This document shows positions 17,479-26,705 of a DNA stretch of 64,000 nt, piece by piece. Position 1 is the first letter of the stretch; each line of letters opens with the position of its first letter. The stretch spans positions 186,001-250,000 of the forward strand of contig JACRPY010000004.1 in assembly GCA_016222945.1 (NCBI GenBank). The letters run 5' to 3'. The DNA is from Methanobacterium sp. (GTDB lineage: Archaea; Methanobacteriota; Methanobacteria; Methanobacteriales; Methanobacteriaceae). The notes under the pieces are model-generated. The model worked only from the letters and a program-made list of their open reading frames with translations. It made no database searches and had not been told where the DNA came from. The translations under genes and the position numbers were made by a program.

Positions 17479-18090
17479 TTATCTAATTTTTGCATATAAT
17501 GCTTGATTATAAATCTGACCTGATTTTAATACACTATTTCTTAAAATACCTTCAAGAATAAAACCATTTTTTTCAAGAACTTTTCTTGAGCCTATGTTAT
17601 CTTCAAGAGGTTTGGCGAAAATTCTATTGAGCGTTCGACAATCCCCGATTTTCGATGTTGAAGGAAACTCTGTTTCCTGAACCGCAAAACCTTTGGTTTT
17701 GCAGGCATCAAAATCGTCGGATTTTGACAGTTTCAATTCATTAAAACCATATTCTAAAATTTCTTTTAAGGCCGAAGATACAATTCCACGTCCCCAGTAA
17801 TTTTCTCCCAGCCAATAACCAACTTCTGCACTAATTCTTTCGATATCTTCACCAATTGTAAGTCCTATGCCACCTACAGCTTCATTATTCACAGTTATTG
17901 CAAAATTACATATTGGATCTTCATTTTCTGCAATTTTTATCCAAAATTTCCCATCATCAACAGTATAAGGATATGGGAATATATCACGCATATTACTGGC
18001 TATTTTTGAATTATTAGCATTTTCTATTAAACTTTCAAGATCAGAATCTTTCCACCGCCTTAAAACACATTTATCGCATTTAATTATCAT
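17479..18090 (-). CDS. GNAT acetyltransferase (RimJ/RimL type) with an in-frame palindromic insertion
   Basis: A Gcn5-related N-acetyltransferase of the ribosomal-protein/small-molecule acetylating type. The N-terminal CVLRRWKDSDLESLIENANN, the acetyl-CoA site GYWLGENYWGRGIVSSAL and the C-terminal NRIFAKPLEDNIGSRK with VLEKNGFILEG are all typical. Between helix 3 (YGFNELKL) and the next strand (NRIFAKP), where relatives join directly, there are 33 extra residues (about 122-154). They are encoded by DNA made of nested palindromes. Without them the protein would be 170 residues, the usual size. The insertion keeps the frame open and lies in a surface turn, so the enzyme may still fold. Its substrate is unknown. 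Confidence 0.85.
   Translation of the reverse strand: MIIKCDKCVLRRWKDSDLESLIENANNSKIASNMRDIFPYPYTVDDGKFWIKIAENEDPICNFAITVNNEAVGGIGLTIGEDIERISAEVGYWLGENYWGRGIVSSALKEILEYGFNELKLSKSDDFDACKTKGFAVQETEFPSTSKIGDCRTLNRIFAKPLEDNIGSRKVLEKNGFILEGILRNSVLKSGQIYNQALYAKIR
17629..17727. repeat. Palindromic element (copy B) inserted in frame in a coding gene
   Basis: A 99-bp insertion built from hairpins. GGAAAC/GTTTCC has loop TCT. GCAAAACC/GGTTTTGC has loop TTT. TCAAAATC/GATTTTGA has loop GTCG. An outer pairing of CGATTTTCGATG with CATCAAAATCG, with one bulged base, would enclose the first two. Its length is a multiple of three and it holds no stop in the reading direction. The modules match those in the clusters at 0.6, 53.6 and 62.5 kb. 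Confidence 0.8.
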
Positions 18091-18118
18091 CTTTTACTCA
18101 CTGCCAAATTTTATGAGA

Positions 18119-18502
18119 TTAATTTATATCTTCTATTGAAATTATTTTTCCTTCTTTAAACTTAAAAATAGTAGTATATTGAAGTCTGATTAAATCATGC
18201 TTTTTAGGCCCGTCAGGTATATCAACAGCTAAAACACCTTTAAAATCAACATGGTTTTCTACCATATCATCTCCAAATTTTTGTTCAATTATTTTCATTT
18301 CTCTTTTTTCAAATAATTCAACTGGTTGATCTATTTGATTTTTAAAGGCTATTTTTCCATTTAATTCTACAGTGACTTCTTCACCTGCAATATTTTTGAA
18401 TACCACATCTCTGTGAATATTTTTAAGCATTCCCTCTACATCAAATTCATTAAAAGATTTTATATATTGATCGGTAATTCTTTTCATTAATTTTTCTTTC
18501 AT
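18119..18502 (-). CDS. SnoaL/NTF2-like family protein
   Basis: A 127-residue single-domain protein with the NTF2-like cone fold pattern: an N-terminal helix (ITDQYIKSFNEFDVEGMLKN), IHRDVVFKNI, then alternating beta strands ending in YTTIFKFKEGKIISIEDI. Members of this fold include ketosteroid isomerase-like enzymes and small ligand-binding proteins; no specific reaction can be assigned. It lies just upstream of the acetyltransferase gene in the same direction (28 bp gap), so the two may be cotranscribed. Confidence 0.8.
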   Translation of the reverse strand: MKEKLMKRITDQYIKSFNEFDVEGMLKNIHRDVVFKNIAGEEVTVELNGKIAFKNQIDQPVELFEKREMKIIEQKFGDDMVENHVDFKGVLAVDIPDGPKKHDLIRLQYTTIFKFKEGKIISIEDIN

Positions 18503-18628
18503 ATTTGTGCCTCTTTCAGTGGAAAATACATCATCAAGGTTTTTACCAAAGAATGTTATTAATATAAATTAATTTAAATTTAACTAAACCAGTAGAATTT
18601 TATAAATTGTTTGTATTTGGGTGAAAAA

Positions 18629-19321
18629 ATGCATGAGAAAATAATTGGAATTTACCAGAAACTCTACCAAATTTATGGTCCGCAAGGTTGGTGGCCGTTA
18701 ATTAGTCATGCTGGAACTAATCCAACTAAAACAGGAGCTTTTAGAGGTTATCATCCTCAAAATTATGATTTACCAAACAATTCCAATCAAATTTATGAAG
18801 TGATTCTCGGCGCTATTTTGACCCAGAATACATCCTGGCTGCAGGCAGAAAAAGCATTATTTAACCTAAATGAATTAGATGCAATAGAACCTCAAAAATT
18901 ATTGCAGTTAGATGATGAAACACTTAAATTAGCAATTAAATGTGCTGGATTTTTAAATCAAAAAGCAACTTATTTAAAAGAAATAAGCAAATTTTTCATA
19001 GAACTTAATGGGCGAATTCCCACAAGAAAAGAGTTAATTGCAGTTAAAGGAGTTGGAAACGAAACAGCAGACTCCATCATGCTTTATGCATATAAGCAGC
19101 CGGAATTTGTTGTTGATGCCTATACAAAAAGGATATTTGTTCATTTAGGGTTTGCAGATGAAAATATAAAATATTTGGAACTAAAAAAATTGTTTGAATC
19201 AAATTTACCTGCTGATGTTGCAATTTACAATGAGTATCATGCGTTGATTGTGGAGCATGCTAAAAGATATTACGGTAAAAAGCCTTATGGAGTAAATGAC
19301 CCGTTAATACAGCATATATAA
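18629..19321 (+). CDS. HhH-GPD DNA glycosylase (endonuclease III-related, no Fe-S cluster)
   Basis: A base-excision repair glycosylase of the endonuclease III superfamily (231 residues). The helix-hairpin-helix and GPD region reads KGVGNETADSIMLYAY followed by PEFVVDAYTKRIF, with the conserved catalytic Asp. The Lys used by endonuclease III for lyase activity is replaced by Glu in GVGNETA. The C-terminal four-cysteine Fe-S motif is absent (KRYYGKKPYGVNDPLIQ). It therefore looks like a monofunctional glycosylase, similar in layout to the MagIII type acting on alkylated bases (inference). The start ATG 18629 has GGGTGA at a good distance; the TTG six codons earlier is less likely. Confidence 0.87.
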   Translation: MHEKIIGIYQKLYQIYGPQGWWPLISHAGTNPTKTGAFRGYHPQNYDLPNNSNQIYEVILGAILTQNTSWLQAEKALFNLNELDAIEPQKLLQLDDETLKLAIKCAGFLNQKATYLKEISKFFIELNGRIPTRKELIAVKGVGNETADSIMLYAYKQPEFVVDAYTKRIFVHLGFADENIKYLELKKLFESNLPADVAIYNEYHALIVEHAKRYYGKKPYGVNDPLIQHI

Positions 19322-19378
19322 TTATAATAAAATTGTTTCAAATGTTATTCGATATTTTAAGATAATTAAAAAGAAAAA

Positions 19379-20263
19379 ATGGAAGAACATAAAATGTCAA
19401 AAATCACATTTTCAAATATCAGTGTAAAAATTATTAAATCAACATTTAAAAGTCGTTTTACTCTTGCAAAGGTCTGTAGGAAAGTACCGCCACTTGCAAA
19501 GGTTGTAGACAAATTGTTCTTTGAAGGTGACGATATACTGGTACTTCCCAGGGATTCTGTTATTAAATCGAATAATAAATCTTCATTTGAAGAGATTGAA
19601 GTAAATACAGATATTGAAATCCCAAAAGACATATTCCTTCCAAGTGAAGTTCTAAAAGAGATGATACAAAACTCCAGATATCATTTTATTATGGATTCAT
19701 GCATATGCAGAGTTTCAACGGATTGTAAAGATTATCCTCATGATATTGGATGTTTATTTTTAGGTAAGGGATCAAAAAGGATATCTTCTAATTTAGGAAG
19801 AGTAGTTTCAAAAACAGAGGCCCTGGAACATGTTGATAAATCTCAAGAAGCAGGATTAGTGAATATTATTGGTAGAAACAAAATTGACAGTGTATGGTTG
19901 AACACAGGCCCTAAAGAAGAACTTTTATCAATTTGCAGTTGCTGTCCTTGCTGCTGTTTATGGAAAATGACTCCTGAACTTCCAGAAAATCTTGGTGAAA
20001 GCATTTCTTCCATGGTTGGAGTTGAAATAAAATTCAATGAAGATCTTTGCAATGGCTGCGGGAACTGTGCAAATGATATTTGCTTTGTAGAAGCAATCTA
20101 CGTTGAAAATGGAAAATCAAAGATAGATATGAAAAAATGCAGAGGCTGTGGTCGCTGCGCTGAAATTTGTTTAAAAGGTGCAATAATAGTTGAAATGGAT
20201 GATAATGCTGTTAAAAATTCAATTGAGCGTGTTAAGCCATTGGTGGACATAGAATCGGAATGA
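19379..20263 (+). CDS. Iron-sulfur protein with C-terminal 2x[4Fe-4S] ferredoxin domain
   Basis: A 294-residue protein. The N-terminal 180 residues contain a Cys-rich portion (CICRVSTDC, GCLF) and the unusual run CSCCPCCCLW. The C-terminal part is a ferredoxin domain with CNGCGNCANDICFVEAI and CRGCGRCAEICLKGAI. The first motif departs from the CxxCxxCxxxC spacing, having one extra residue before the fourth Cys and no following Pro. It is probably a cytoplasmic redox protein; partners are unknown. Translation may start at ATG 19379 or at the Met five codons later; neither has a strong ribosome binding site. Monocistronic. Confidence 0.82.
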   Translation: MEEHKMSKITFSNISVKIIKSTFKSRFTLAKVCRKVPPLAKVVDKLFFEGDDILVLPRDSVIKSNNKSSFEEIEVNTDIEIPKDIFLPSEVLKEMIQNSRYHFIMDSCICRVSTDCKDYPHDIGCLFLGKGSKRISSNLGRVVSKTEALEHVDKSQEAGLVNIIGRNKIDSVWLNTGPKEELLSICSCCPCCCLWKMTPELPENLGESISSMVGVEIKFNEDLCNGCGNCANDICFVEAIYVENGKSKIDMKKCRGCGRCAEICLKGAIIVEMDDNAVKNSIERVKPLVDIESE

Positions 20264-20322
20264 TTCTAAAAATTAAATTTCAATTGCAATAATTATTTAT
20301 AAAATCTGAACAAACTAATTTT

Positions 20323-21153
20323 ATGCAACGAGAAAGCATTTACAAACAATATCAGCCTGAAAACAAACCTAACCATGAAAAAGGTGTTAAGGCATATTGG
20401 TTTGTATTTAATTCAAATAAGATGTTGATAAATGCCGAAGATGGTCAAATTCCTTTTTTAGAAAACTTAAAAGAGTTAAATATCACTCCTGAAAGGAAAA
20501 TTTATCTGGGAACAATTAGGGGTCATCCTTGCTATTGTGCAGAAGTAGAAAAACCTATTGTGCATGAAAAAATGGATTTTTATGATTTAAGATCACTGTA
20601 CTCTGTTTTAGGTGAAGATATATATCTTTTAGCTGGTAGAGCTGTCCAGATTATTAACTGGGATAAAAATCACCAGTTTTGCGGTAAATGCGGTACATCA
20701 ACAGAAACTATAGATGGTGAAATGGCTAAAATTTGTCCTGAATGTGGATTTATAAGTCATACACGTATTTCTCCAGCAGTTATAACTGCTATTATAAAGA
20801 ATGGTAAAATTCTCATGGCTAAACACAACTACGGTAGTTATCGAAGATATGGACTTATTGCAGGCTTTGTAGAAGCTGGAGAAACATTAGAAGAGGCTGT
20901 AAAAAGAGAAACTGCAGAAGAAGTGGGTTTAAATGTTAATAATATAAAATATTTTGGAAGTCAACCTTGGCCATTTCCTAATTCCCTTATGGTGGGATTT
21001 ACAGCAGAATATAAAAGTGGTGAAATAATTGTTGATGGGAAGGAAATAGCTGATGCTAAATGGTTTGACGTATCAGAACTTCCAGATATGCCTTCAAAAA
21101 TTAGTATTGCCAGTGAACTAATTGATTGGTATATAGAAAATTATTCTAAGTAA
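20323..21153 (+). CDS. nudC: NAD(+) diphosphatase (NudC-type Nudix hydrolase)
   Basis: A 276-residue Nudix enzyme that splits NAD(H) into NMN(H) and AMP; bacterial NudC also removes NAD caps from RNA. The layout is the full NudC one: an N-terminal domain, a zinc ribbon with CGKCGT...CPECGF (about residues 120-147), then the Nudix domain. The Nudix box begins GFVEAGETLEEAVKRE and ends AEEVGL. The NudC-specific array SQPWPFPNSLM follows, which separates it from other Nudix families. A ribosome binding site is not evident before the ATG, which suggests a leaderless or short-leader transcript. Confidence 0.92.
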   Translation: MQRESIYKQYQPENKPNHEKGVKAYWFVFNSNKMLINAEDGQIPFLENLKELNITPERKIYLGTIRGHPCYCAEVEKPIVHEKMDFYDLRSLYSVLGEDIYLLAGRAVQIINWDKNHQFCGKCGTSTETIDGEMAKICPECGFISHTRISPAVITAIIKNGKILMAKHNYGSYRRYGLIAGFVEAGETLEEAVKRETAEEVGLNVNNIKYFGSQPWPFPNSLMVGFTAEYKSGEIIVDGKEIADAKWFDVSELPDMPSKISIASELIDWYIENYSK

Positions 21154-21365
21154 CCTTTTCTTCATTATAACATCAAATAACAAGATTTGATTATCACTTC
21201 AATGCTTTATTCAATAAACTTAAAATAACCATATAATCTAATTCAATATAATATTTAATTCTTTAAATTCAAAACTTAGGATTAAGATTAAGATAATTAA
21301 GGCAATTTAAATCATTGCAATAACATAAACATTATAATTAAAACATAAAATTGTGGGTGTGACTA

Positions 21366-21842
21366 TTGAAGATCAGGAAAAGATACTACCTTCAAAAAAA
21401 GAAATTAAAAAAATTAAAGGAACAATTAGGTGAATATTACACTATAATACCTCCTAAAGGCAAAATTGAGATTCTTGAAACGGATCTTTATGATATACTG
21501 CTTGTTAATGGAAAACCTTTCCTTATGATGATTGAGGATACTGCGTTTCCAACTCTTAAAGGTGCATTAGAGCTGGAAATAACAACTAAATATGTTGTAG
21601 TTGATATGGGAGCCATAAGATTTGTGGCTAAAGGAGCAGATATAATGTCTCCAGGCATCACCGAGGCTGATTCAAGCATTATTGAAGATGATTTTGTTAT
21701 AATCATTGATGAAACCCATAGAAAACCCCTTGCCATTGGAAAAGCACTTATTTCTGGAGAAGAAATGGTGGAGAGTGATGAAGGGAAGGCAGTAAAGACT
21801 ATCCATTATATTGGCGATAAATTATGGAATTTATCGGTTTAA
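21366..21842 (+). CDS. PUA-domain RNA-binding protein (MCT-1-like)
   Basis: A 158-residue protein. The basic N-terminal part (KIRKRYYLQKKKLKKLKEQL) is followed by a pre-PUA segment and a C-terminal PUA domain with YVVVDMGAIRFVAKGADIM and SPGITEADSSI. This layout is seen in archaeal homologues of the eukaryotic translation factor MCT-1. It probably binds RNA in translation or modification. The start is TTG 21366, preceded by GGTG. The stop is 18 bp before arfB, so the two are likely cotranscribed. Confidence 0.87.
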   Translation: MKIRKRYYLQKKKLKKLKEQLGEYYTIIPPKGKIEILETDLYDILLVNGKPFLMMIEDTAFPTLKGALELEITTKYVVVDMGAIRFVAKGADIMSPGITEADSSIIEDDFVIIIDETHRKPLAIGKALISGEEMVESDEGKAVKTIHYIGDKLWNLSV

Positions 21843-21860
21843 AATCATAAATGTGGAATT

Positions 21861-22550
21861 ATGAAACTTAGATACTCTTCAGGAAATGTTATTTCTCCTA
21901 AAGTACATGAAATTGGAGTTCTGGCAATTGGATCCCATCTAGAAAATCATGGTGCAGCATTACCTATTGATACTGATTCTAAAATTGCAGCCCACATCGC
22001 CCTTCAAGCATCTTTAAGAAGTGGTGCAAAATTCTTAGGGATATTATATGCTGCTACAGAATATGATTACATAAAACATGGTATCCATATAGATGCAGAA
22101 GAGTTGGCAATAAATCGTTTGCTTCCTACACTCAAAGCTGCAAAAAAATGTCTGAAAATCAAAAAAGTGGTTCTGGTCAATGGTCATGGAGGAAATATTC
22201 CGCTAATTGACTATTTAAGTGATATTGAAAAAAAATCAGAGCTTGAAATCATTTTTAATAATAAAATTGTAGAAATAGAAGGGCCACACGCTGGAACTGG
22301 TGAATTGTCAATGGGAGCTATTTTAGGTATTGTTGATGAATCCAAATTAGAAAAACATTGTAATTTCAGTGAATATCCAGAAGTAGGAATGGTTGGTTTT
22401 AAAAAGGCACGTGAGATTGATCAAGGGATAAATGCTGGTGCTGAGACAGTGGAAAATGAATGTGTTTGTATAGATATTGAATTAGGCATTAAATTACTGG
22501 AAACAGGAATTGAAGATGTAATCAACAATATTTATAAATTATTAGAGTAG
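21861..22550 (+). CDS. arfB: 2-amino-5-formylamino-6-ribosylaminopyrimidin-4(3H)-one 5'-monophosphate deformylase
   Basis: A creatininase-fold metal enzyme of 229 residues. It removes the formyl group from the product of archaeal GTP cyclohydrolase III, the second step toward riboflavin and coenzyme F420 in methanogens. Metal-binding and family motifs seen: GSHLENHGAALPIDTDS, NGHGGNIPLIDYL and GPHAGTGELSMG. The next enzyme of the pathway (ArfC) is encoded at 37.2 kb. The ATG lies 18 bp after the PUA-protein stop and follows GTGGAATT. Confidence 0.9.
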   Translation: MKLRYSSGNVISPKVHEIGVLAIGSHLENHGAALPIDTDSKIAAHIALQASLRSGAKFLGILYAATEYDYIKHGIHIDAEELAINRLLPTLKAAKKCLKIKKVVLVNGHGGNIPLIDYLSDIEKKSELEIIFNNKIVEIEGPHAGTGELSMGAILGIVDESKLEKHCNFSEYPEVGMVGFKKAREIDQGINAGAETVENECVCIDIELGIKLLETGIEDVINNIYKLLE

Positions 22551-22632
22551 TATTGGAGGATTCAAACTGAAAAATCCTTTAAAAATATTTATTATGATTA
22601 TAATTTTAATTTAAGCAGTAAATGGTGTTTTA

Positions 22633-24216
22633 TTGAACTTAACTGATTTACATAAACAAATAATGGATAAAATTGATATTTTAATCCCAATAACTGTTTT
22701 TATTTTAACTTTCATAGTTTATATTAAGTTTTTAGCGCCATCTGTACTTCAGGGGGATAGTGCTGAGTTCTGTATTGCTTCTTATACTTTAGGAATACCT
22801 CATCCCACAGGTTATCCTATTTATACATGGATAGGGCATTTATTTAGTTTAATGCCAATAGGAAGCGTTGCATATAGAATTAATTTAATGTCGGCATTTT
22901 TTGCTGCTTTTACATCAGCCCTAATTTATGTTATCGTATTTGAAATAGCTAAATTCAATAAGAATATAATTTCTAATAAAAAAGAACAATCTAATCTGCC
23001 AGAATCTCATTATAAATTACAGATAAATGTATATAGGGTTATTGCATTGATTGCTGCACTTGCACTGGCATTTTCTAAATCTTTCTGGTTGCAGGCAGAA
23101 ATTGCAGAAGTTTACACTTTAAATGCTTTTTTTATTGCATTAATGATTCTAATTCTAATCAAATGGAGTGAAAATGAAAATATCAGATTGTTATATATAT
23201 TTTTCCTTGTTTACGGTTTGAGTTTAGGTGCACATGCATCCAACATCCTATTTATGCCCATATTTCTATTATTTATAGGTTGGACCAATTATAGGGTATT
23301 TTTAAACTATAAAAACTCGTCTTTGTTTGTTTTATTATTTCTTATGGGTTTATCTCAATATATCTACATATTGATAAGAGCTTCCCAATTTCCTCAATAC
23401 AGCGTCATTTCACCGGGAATTGATGAATGGTGGATGTTAATAATTGCAAAACAGTATTCTTATTATTTAATTTTTTCATTATCTTCAATTCCAGAGCGGA
23501 TTTTAATTTATTTCGGACATTTAAAAGCTAATTTTTTCATCATGGGTTATATATTAGGGGTAATTGGAATAATAGGATTAATTAATAAAAATATTAAGCT
23601 TGCAATGCTTCTAATTGTGATGTTCATTTTAAATATCATTTTTTATTTGAATTACTATGTTTTTGACGTTGAATTCATGTTTATTCCATCATTCCTCATA
23701 TTTTCAATCTTTATTGGTGTGGGAGTGATTACAGCTTTTGATCTTATTAAATATATTTTAGATAAAGTTGAAGGGAAAACGAAATCTAAAAATATTAAAA
23801 GAAATATTTTAAAGATATTAATCATTTTTATTCTTGCATCATCACTCGTAATGGTTCCAATCACATCATATATCAACAATTACAATCAGATTGAGCAACA
23901 AGATGGAGATAGTTTTGAATATTTTGTCAGCACAACTTTAAATGAAGTTCCTTCAAATTCAACTATTATAACATACTGGAAAGCATTCACAGCCTTTAAA
24001 TACTTCCAGATAGTTGAGGGAATAAATTCAAATGTAACAGTTATCCCTGTAGAAGATGATGATGTTTTAAAGGTTGTAGATCAATATAGTGATAAACAAA
24101 ATGTGTTTTTAGTTCATAATCTGGACCAAATTTCGGGAGAATACTATTTAATTACTTTCTGGAATGTTCCAGATGCAGGAACAATGTATAGAATAATAAA
24201 AATAAATAAAATTTAG
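22633..24216 (+). CDS. DUF2723-type membrane glycosyltransferase-like protein
   Basis: A 527-residue polytopic membrane protein with roughly 10-12 helices. The N-terminal signature LQGDSAEFCIASYTLGIPHP followed by TGYPIYTWIGHLF is that of DUF2723, related to protein O-mannosyltransferase and GT-C enzymes. The Asp in GDSAEF sits in the first outer loop, as in GT-C enzymes. It probably transfers sugars from a polyprenyl carrier outside the membrane (inference). The start TTG 22633 follows GGTG. The C-terminal 110 residues form a soluble domain. Its stop overlaps the stop of the convergent helicase gene by four bases. Confidence 0.82.
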   Translation: MNLTDLHKQIMDKIDILIPITVFILTFIVYIKFLAPSVLQGDSAEFCIASYTLGIPHPTGYPIYTWIGHLFSLMPIGSVAYRINLMSAFFAAFTSALIYVIVFEIAKFNKNIISNKKEQSNLPESHYKLQINVYRVIALIAALALAFSKSFWLQAEIAEVYTLNAFFIALMILILIKWSENENIRLLYIFFLVYGLSLGAHASNILFMPIFLLFIGWTNYRVFLNYKNSSLFVLLFLMGLSQYIYILIRASQFPQYSVISPGIDEWWMLIIAKQYSYYLIFSLSSIPERILIYFGHLKANFFIMGYILGVIGIIGLINKNIKLAMLLIVMFILNIIFYLNYYVFDVEFMFIPSFLIFSIFIGVGVITAFDLIKYILDKVEGKTKSKNIKRNILKILIIFILASSLVMVPITSYINNYNQIEQQDGDSFEYFVSTTLNEVPSNSTIITYWKAFTAFKYFQIVEGINSNVTVIPVEDDDVLKVVDQYSDKQNVFLVHNLDQISGEYYLITFWNVPDAGTMYRIIKINKI

Positions 24217-26705
24217 TTTTCTATTGCCTTTATGAGTTTAGAACATTCTTTTGCTGTTTTATGGTATTTATATGCTTTTGCAATTCTTCTTATAGCTTCA
24301 AGCATCCTTATTATAGAATCAAGCCATGAAAATATATCTCCTGCATAAACATGTATTTGATAATCCCTTAAAAACTTTTTACTAATATCAACAGGGTCTT
24401 TTTTAGATAACCGTTTTTGAAGTACTTTTCTTGAAAATTCAGTTTGGAAACAACCACAAAATGGTCTATCTTTACATCTACATGATAAAAAATCAATCTG
24501 CATGTTTATTATAGGATCTCTAAGATTAGGTTCAAGTTTTGAAATTACATCTGCTGATGACAAAATATCCATTGAAGAATCAGCAAATAATCTAGATGAA
24601 ATATTGGTTTTAAGTATTTTATTCAGCCTTCTATTCACTCTTTGTGACATATACACACTTTCAAAGGGTTCAAGAGAAATGGCAATTTCAAGGGGGTTTT
24701 TATTCAAACGTTTCCTTATATAATCTGCTTCTTTATAATCTAAAAATGATACAGACACTGCTTTCCCATAATCAGTTATGTTGACATTTCCATTTTTCTC
24801 ATTAATGAACCCGTAGTCTGTTAATATATCAAACGCGCTATCATAGTCTAATGGTAATTCCAGATTTTTATATGCATTTTTGAAGTCTTCCAATTTTTTT
24901 ATCCTGGTTGAAGAAATATCAGCTAAAAATTGCTCAATCATGGCATTTTCTGAATATTCAAGATGTACTGGTTCTACATCACTTTCAAGTAAAGTTACAG
25001 CCATGAAATCCTCTGTTTCTTCATCAAATTTTCTTCCAACTTCTGGAATTAAATATATTTTACCAACATCATGATAAGTGGGTCTTCCAGCCCTTCCAAG
25101 CATTTGTGAAAACTCATTTGGCCCCAACCATTTATTACCCATAGTAAGAGACTCAAATATAACTTGAGATGCCGGAAAATCTACACCCGCTGCAAGTGCT
25201 GCAGTTGTAACTACTGTAGAAATTTTCTGTTTTCCAAAATCACGTTCAATTTTGTTCTTTTTAGAATAGGAAAGGCCTGCATGGTACGCTGCCGCATTTA
25301 CATTTCTTTTTGTAAGATAATCTGCAATAGAATGTGTTTTTCTTCTTGAATTTGTAAATATTATAGTTTGACCATGAAATCCTTTTTTAGAGGTATTTTT
25401 GTATTCAGACCTTGCAAGTTTGGTCATTATATCTTCTTTTTCATATTCTGAATTTGCAAATATGAGGTGGCGTTCTAAAGGAACAGGACGCTTGTCATAT
25501 TCTACAAGTTTCATTTTAAACTCTTTAGCAATTTCATCAGGATTTTTCACAGTTGCAGAAAGTCCTAAAACCTGTATATTATCAAAAAGTGAGTTTAACC
25601 GTTTTATAAGGCCATTAAGCCGAGGGCCACGTTCCTCATCATCAAGCATATGTATTTCATCTATTACAACAGTTCCCAGTTCCCCTAATTCCCCTGCGCC
25701 GCCTGATCTAAGCATGAAATCCAGACCTTCATATGTTCCCACAATGATATCTGCATTTCCAATATTTTCATCTCTAATTGAAAGCTCTTCTTTTGCATTT
25801 ATTCTGCTCATACCTACTCTTATTGCTACTTTAAGCCCTAATTTTGAGTATCGTTTTTTAAAATCTCTGTATTTTTGATTTGCAAGAGCTACAAGAGGAG
25901 TTAAAAACATGAATTTCTTGCCATTAAGTGCATTAGGTATTCCTGCAAGTTCACCGATTAATGTCTTTCCACTTGCAGTTGCAGAAACAACAAGAAGACT
26001 TTCACCTTCAAGAAGCCCATTAGAAAGAGCCATAGATTGTACAGGTAGTAAATATTTTCCCTGTTTCTTTAATATGTCTTTAAACTCAGCGGAAATATTT
26101 ATATCATCCATACTCAGTTTTGGAATATTTTTATCATCTTTTATAGTAATTTTATCGTATAATGTTAAATCAGGATTTTTTACTGGATTAAAATTAGGAT
26201 CAAATACACTTAAGACTTTATTTAGGTCACCAGTTTTATCAAGCATCTTTTTAAAATTTTTAAAAGCAGTTAAATCGTAATTTCGAGCTATTAATTCTCT
26301 TTTTATCTCTTCTTCAGCACATATTCTACAGATATACTCATTATGGAATAAATAAGCAACATCGGAGTTTATAATTGTAATATAACCTCCCATTGTACAG
26401 TGCCTGCAAATTCTGGTTCGTTTATATTTAATGTTTAAAGAATCTAACATCTCTTCAATTTCAGGTTCTTTGCCCACAATGTAAATATTTTGTTTTTTTA
26501 GGATTTTAATGGCTTCCCCAGGGGGAAATAGTGATTCTTTATCGCCCTTTTTAACTATAAATTTGTAGGGTTTGATTTGGGTATTGATTCTTTTAAGTTT
26601 TAATGATCCATAAAAAACAGGCTTTCTTCTTGAATTTAAAGCCCCTTTTGAACTTCCAATTGGGTATAACTCCACAATTTTCTTGTTTTGCCGTAAAATT
26701 ATCAT
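24213..26705 (-). CDS. Large DEAD/DEAH-box superfamily 2 helicase with zinc-binding motifs
   Basis: An 830-residue helicase. An N-terminal region with two CxxC pairs (ICRHCTMGG, YICRICAEEE, about residues 97-130) probably binds zinc. The core has Walker A SATASGKTLIGEL, TPLVALANQKYRDF, the Walker B box DEIHML, motif III GLSATV, and motif VI QMLGRAGRPTYHD. A winged-helix and ratchet-like region follows, with a Cys-rich segment CRCKDRPFCGCFQ (about residues 742-754). The layout is Ski2/Hel308-like but with archaeal-specific ends (DUF5814-like). It is likely to unwind DNA or RNA in repair; its exact role is unknown. Monocistronic. Confidence 0.87.
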   Translation of the reverse strand: MIILRQNKKIVELYPIGSSKGALNSRRKPVFYGSLKLKRINTQIKPYKFIVKKGDKESLFPPGEAIKILKKQNIYIVGKEPEIEEMLDSLNIKYKRTRICRHCTMGGYITIINSDVAYLFHNEYICRICAEEEIKRELIARNYDLTAFKNFKKMLDKTGDLNKVLSVFDPNFNPVKNPDLTLYDKITIKDDKNIPKLSMDDINISAEFKDILKKQGKYLLPVQSMALSNGLLEGESLLVVSATASGKTLIGELAGIPNALNGKKFMFLTPLVALANQKYRDFKKRYSKLGLKVAIRVGMSRINAKEELSIRDENIGNADIIVGTYEGLDFMLRSGGAGELGELGTVVIDEIHMLDDEERGPRLNGLIKRLNSLFDNIQVLGLSATVKNPDEIAKEFKMKLVEYDKRPVPLERHLIFANSEYEKEDIMTKLARSEYKNTSKKGFHGQTIIFTNSRRKTHSIADYLTKRNVNAAAYHAGLSYSKKNKIERDFGKQKISTVVTTAALAAGVDFPASQVIFESLTMGNKWLGPNEFSQMLGRAGRPTYHDVGKIYLIPEVGRKFDEETEDFMAVTLLESDVEPVHLEYSENAMIEQFLADISSTRIKKLEDFKNAYKNLELPLDYDSAFDILTDYGFINEKNGNVNITDYGKAVSVSFLDYKEADYIRKRLNKNPLEIAISLEPFESVYMSQRVNRRLNKILKTNISSRLFADSSMDILSSADVISKLEPNLRDPIINMQIDFLSCRCKDRPFCGCFQTEFSRKVLQKRLSKKDPVDISKKFLRDYQIHVYAGDIFSWLDSIIRMLEAIRRIAKAYKYHKTAKECSKLIKAIEN

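Noticed and set aside
22552..22610. Fifteen-codon hydrophobic frame starting with CTG after a GGAGGA site upstream of the membrane glycosyltransferase gene
   Set aside because: The start codon is not standard and the peptide is too short to judge; it could be chance.
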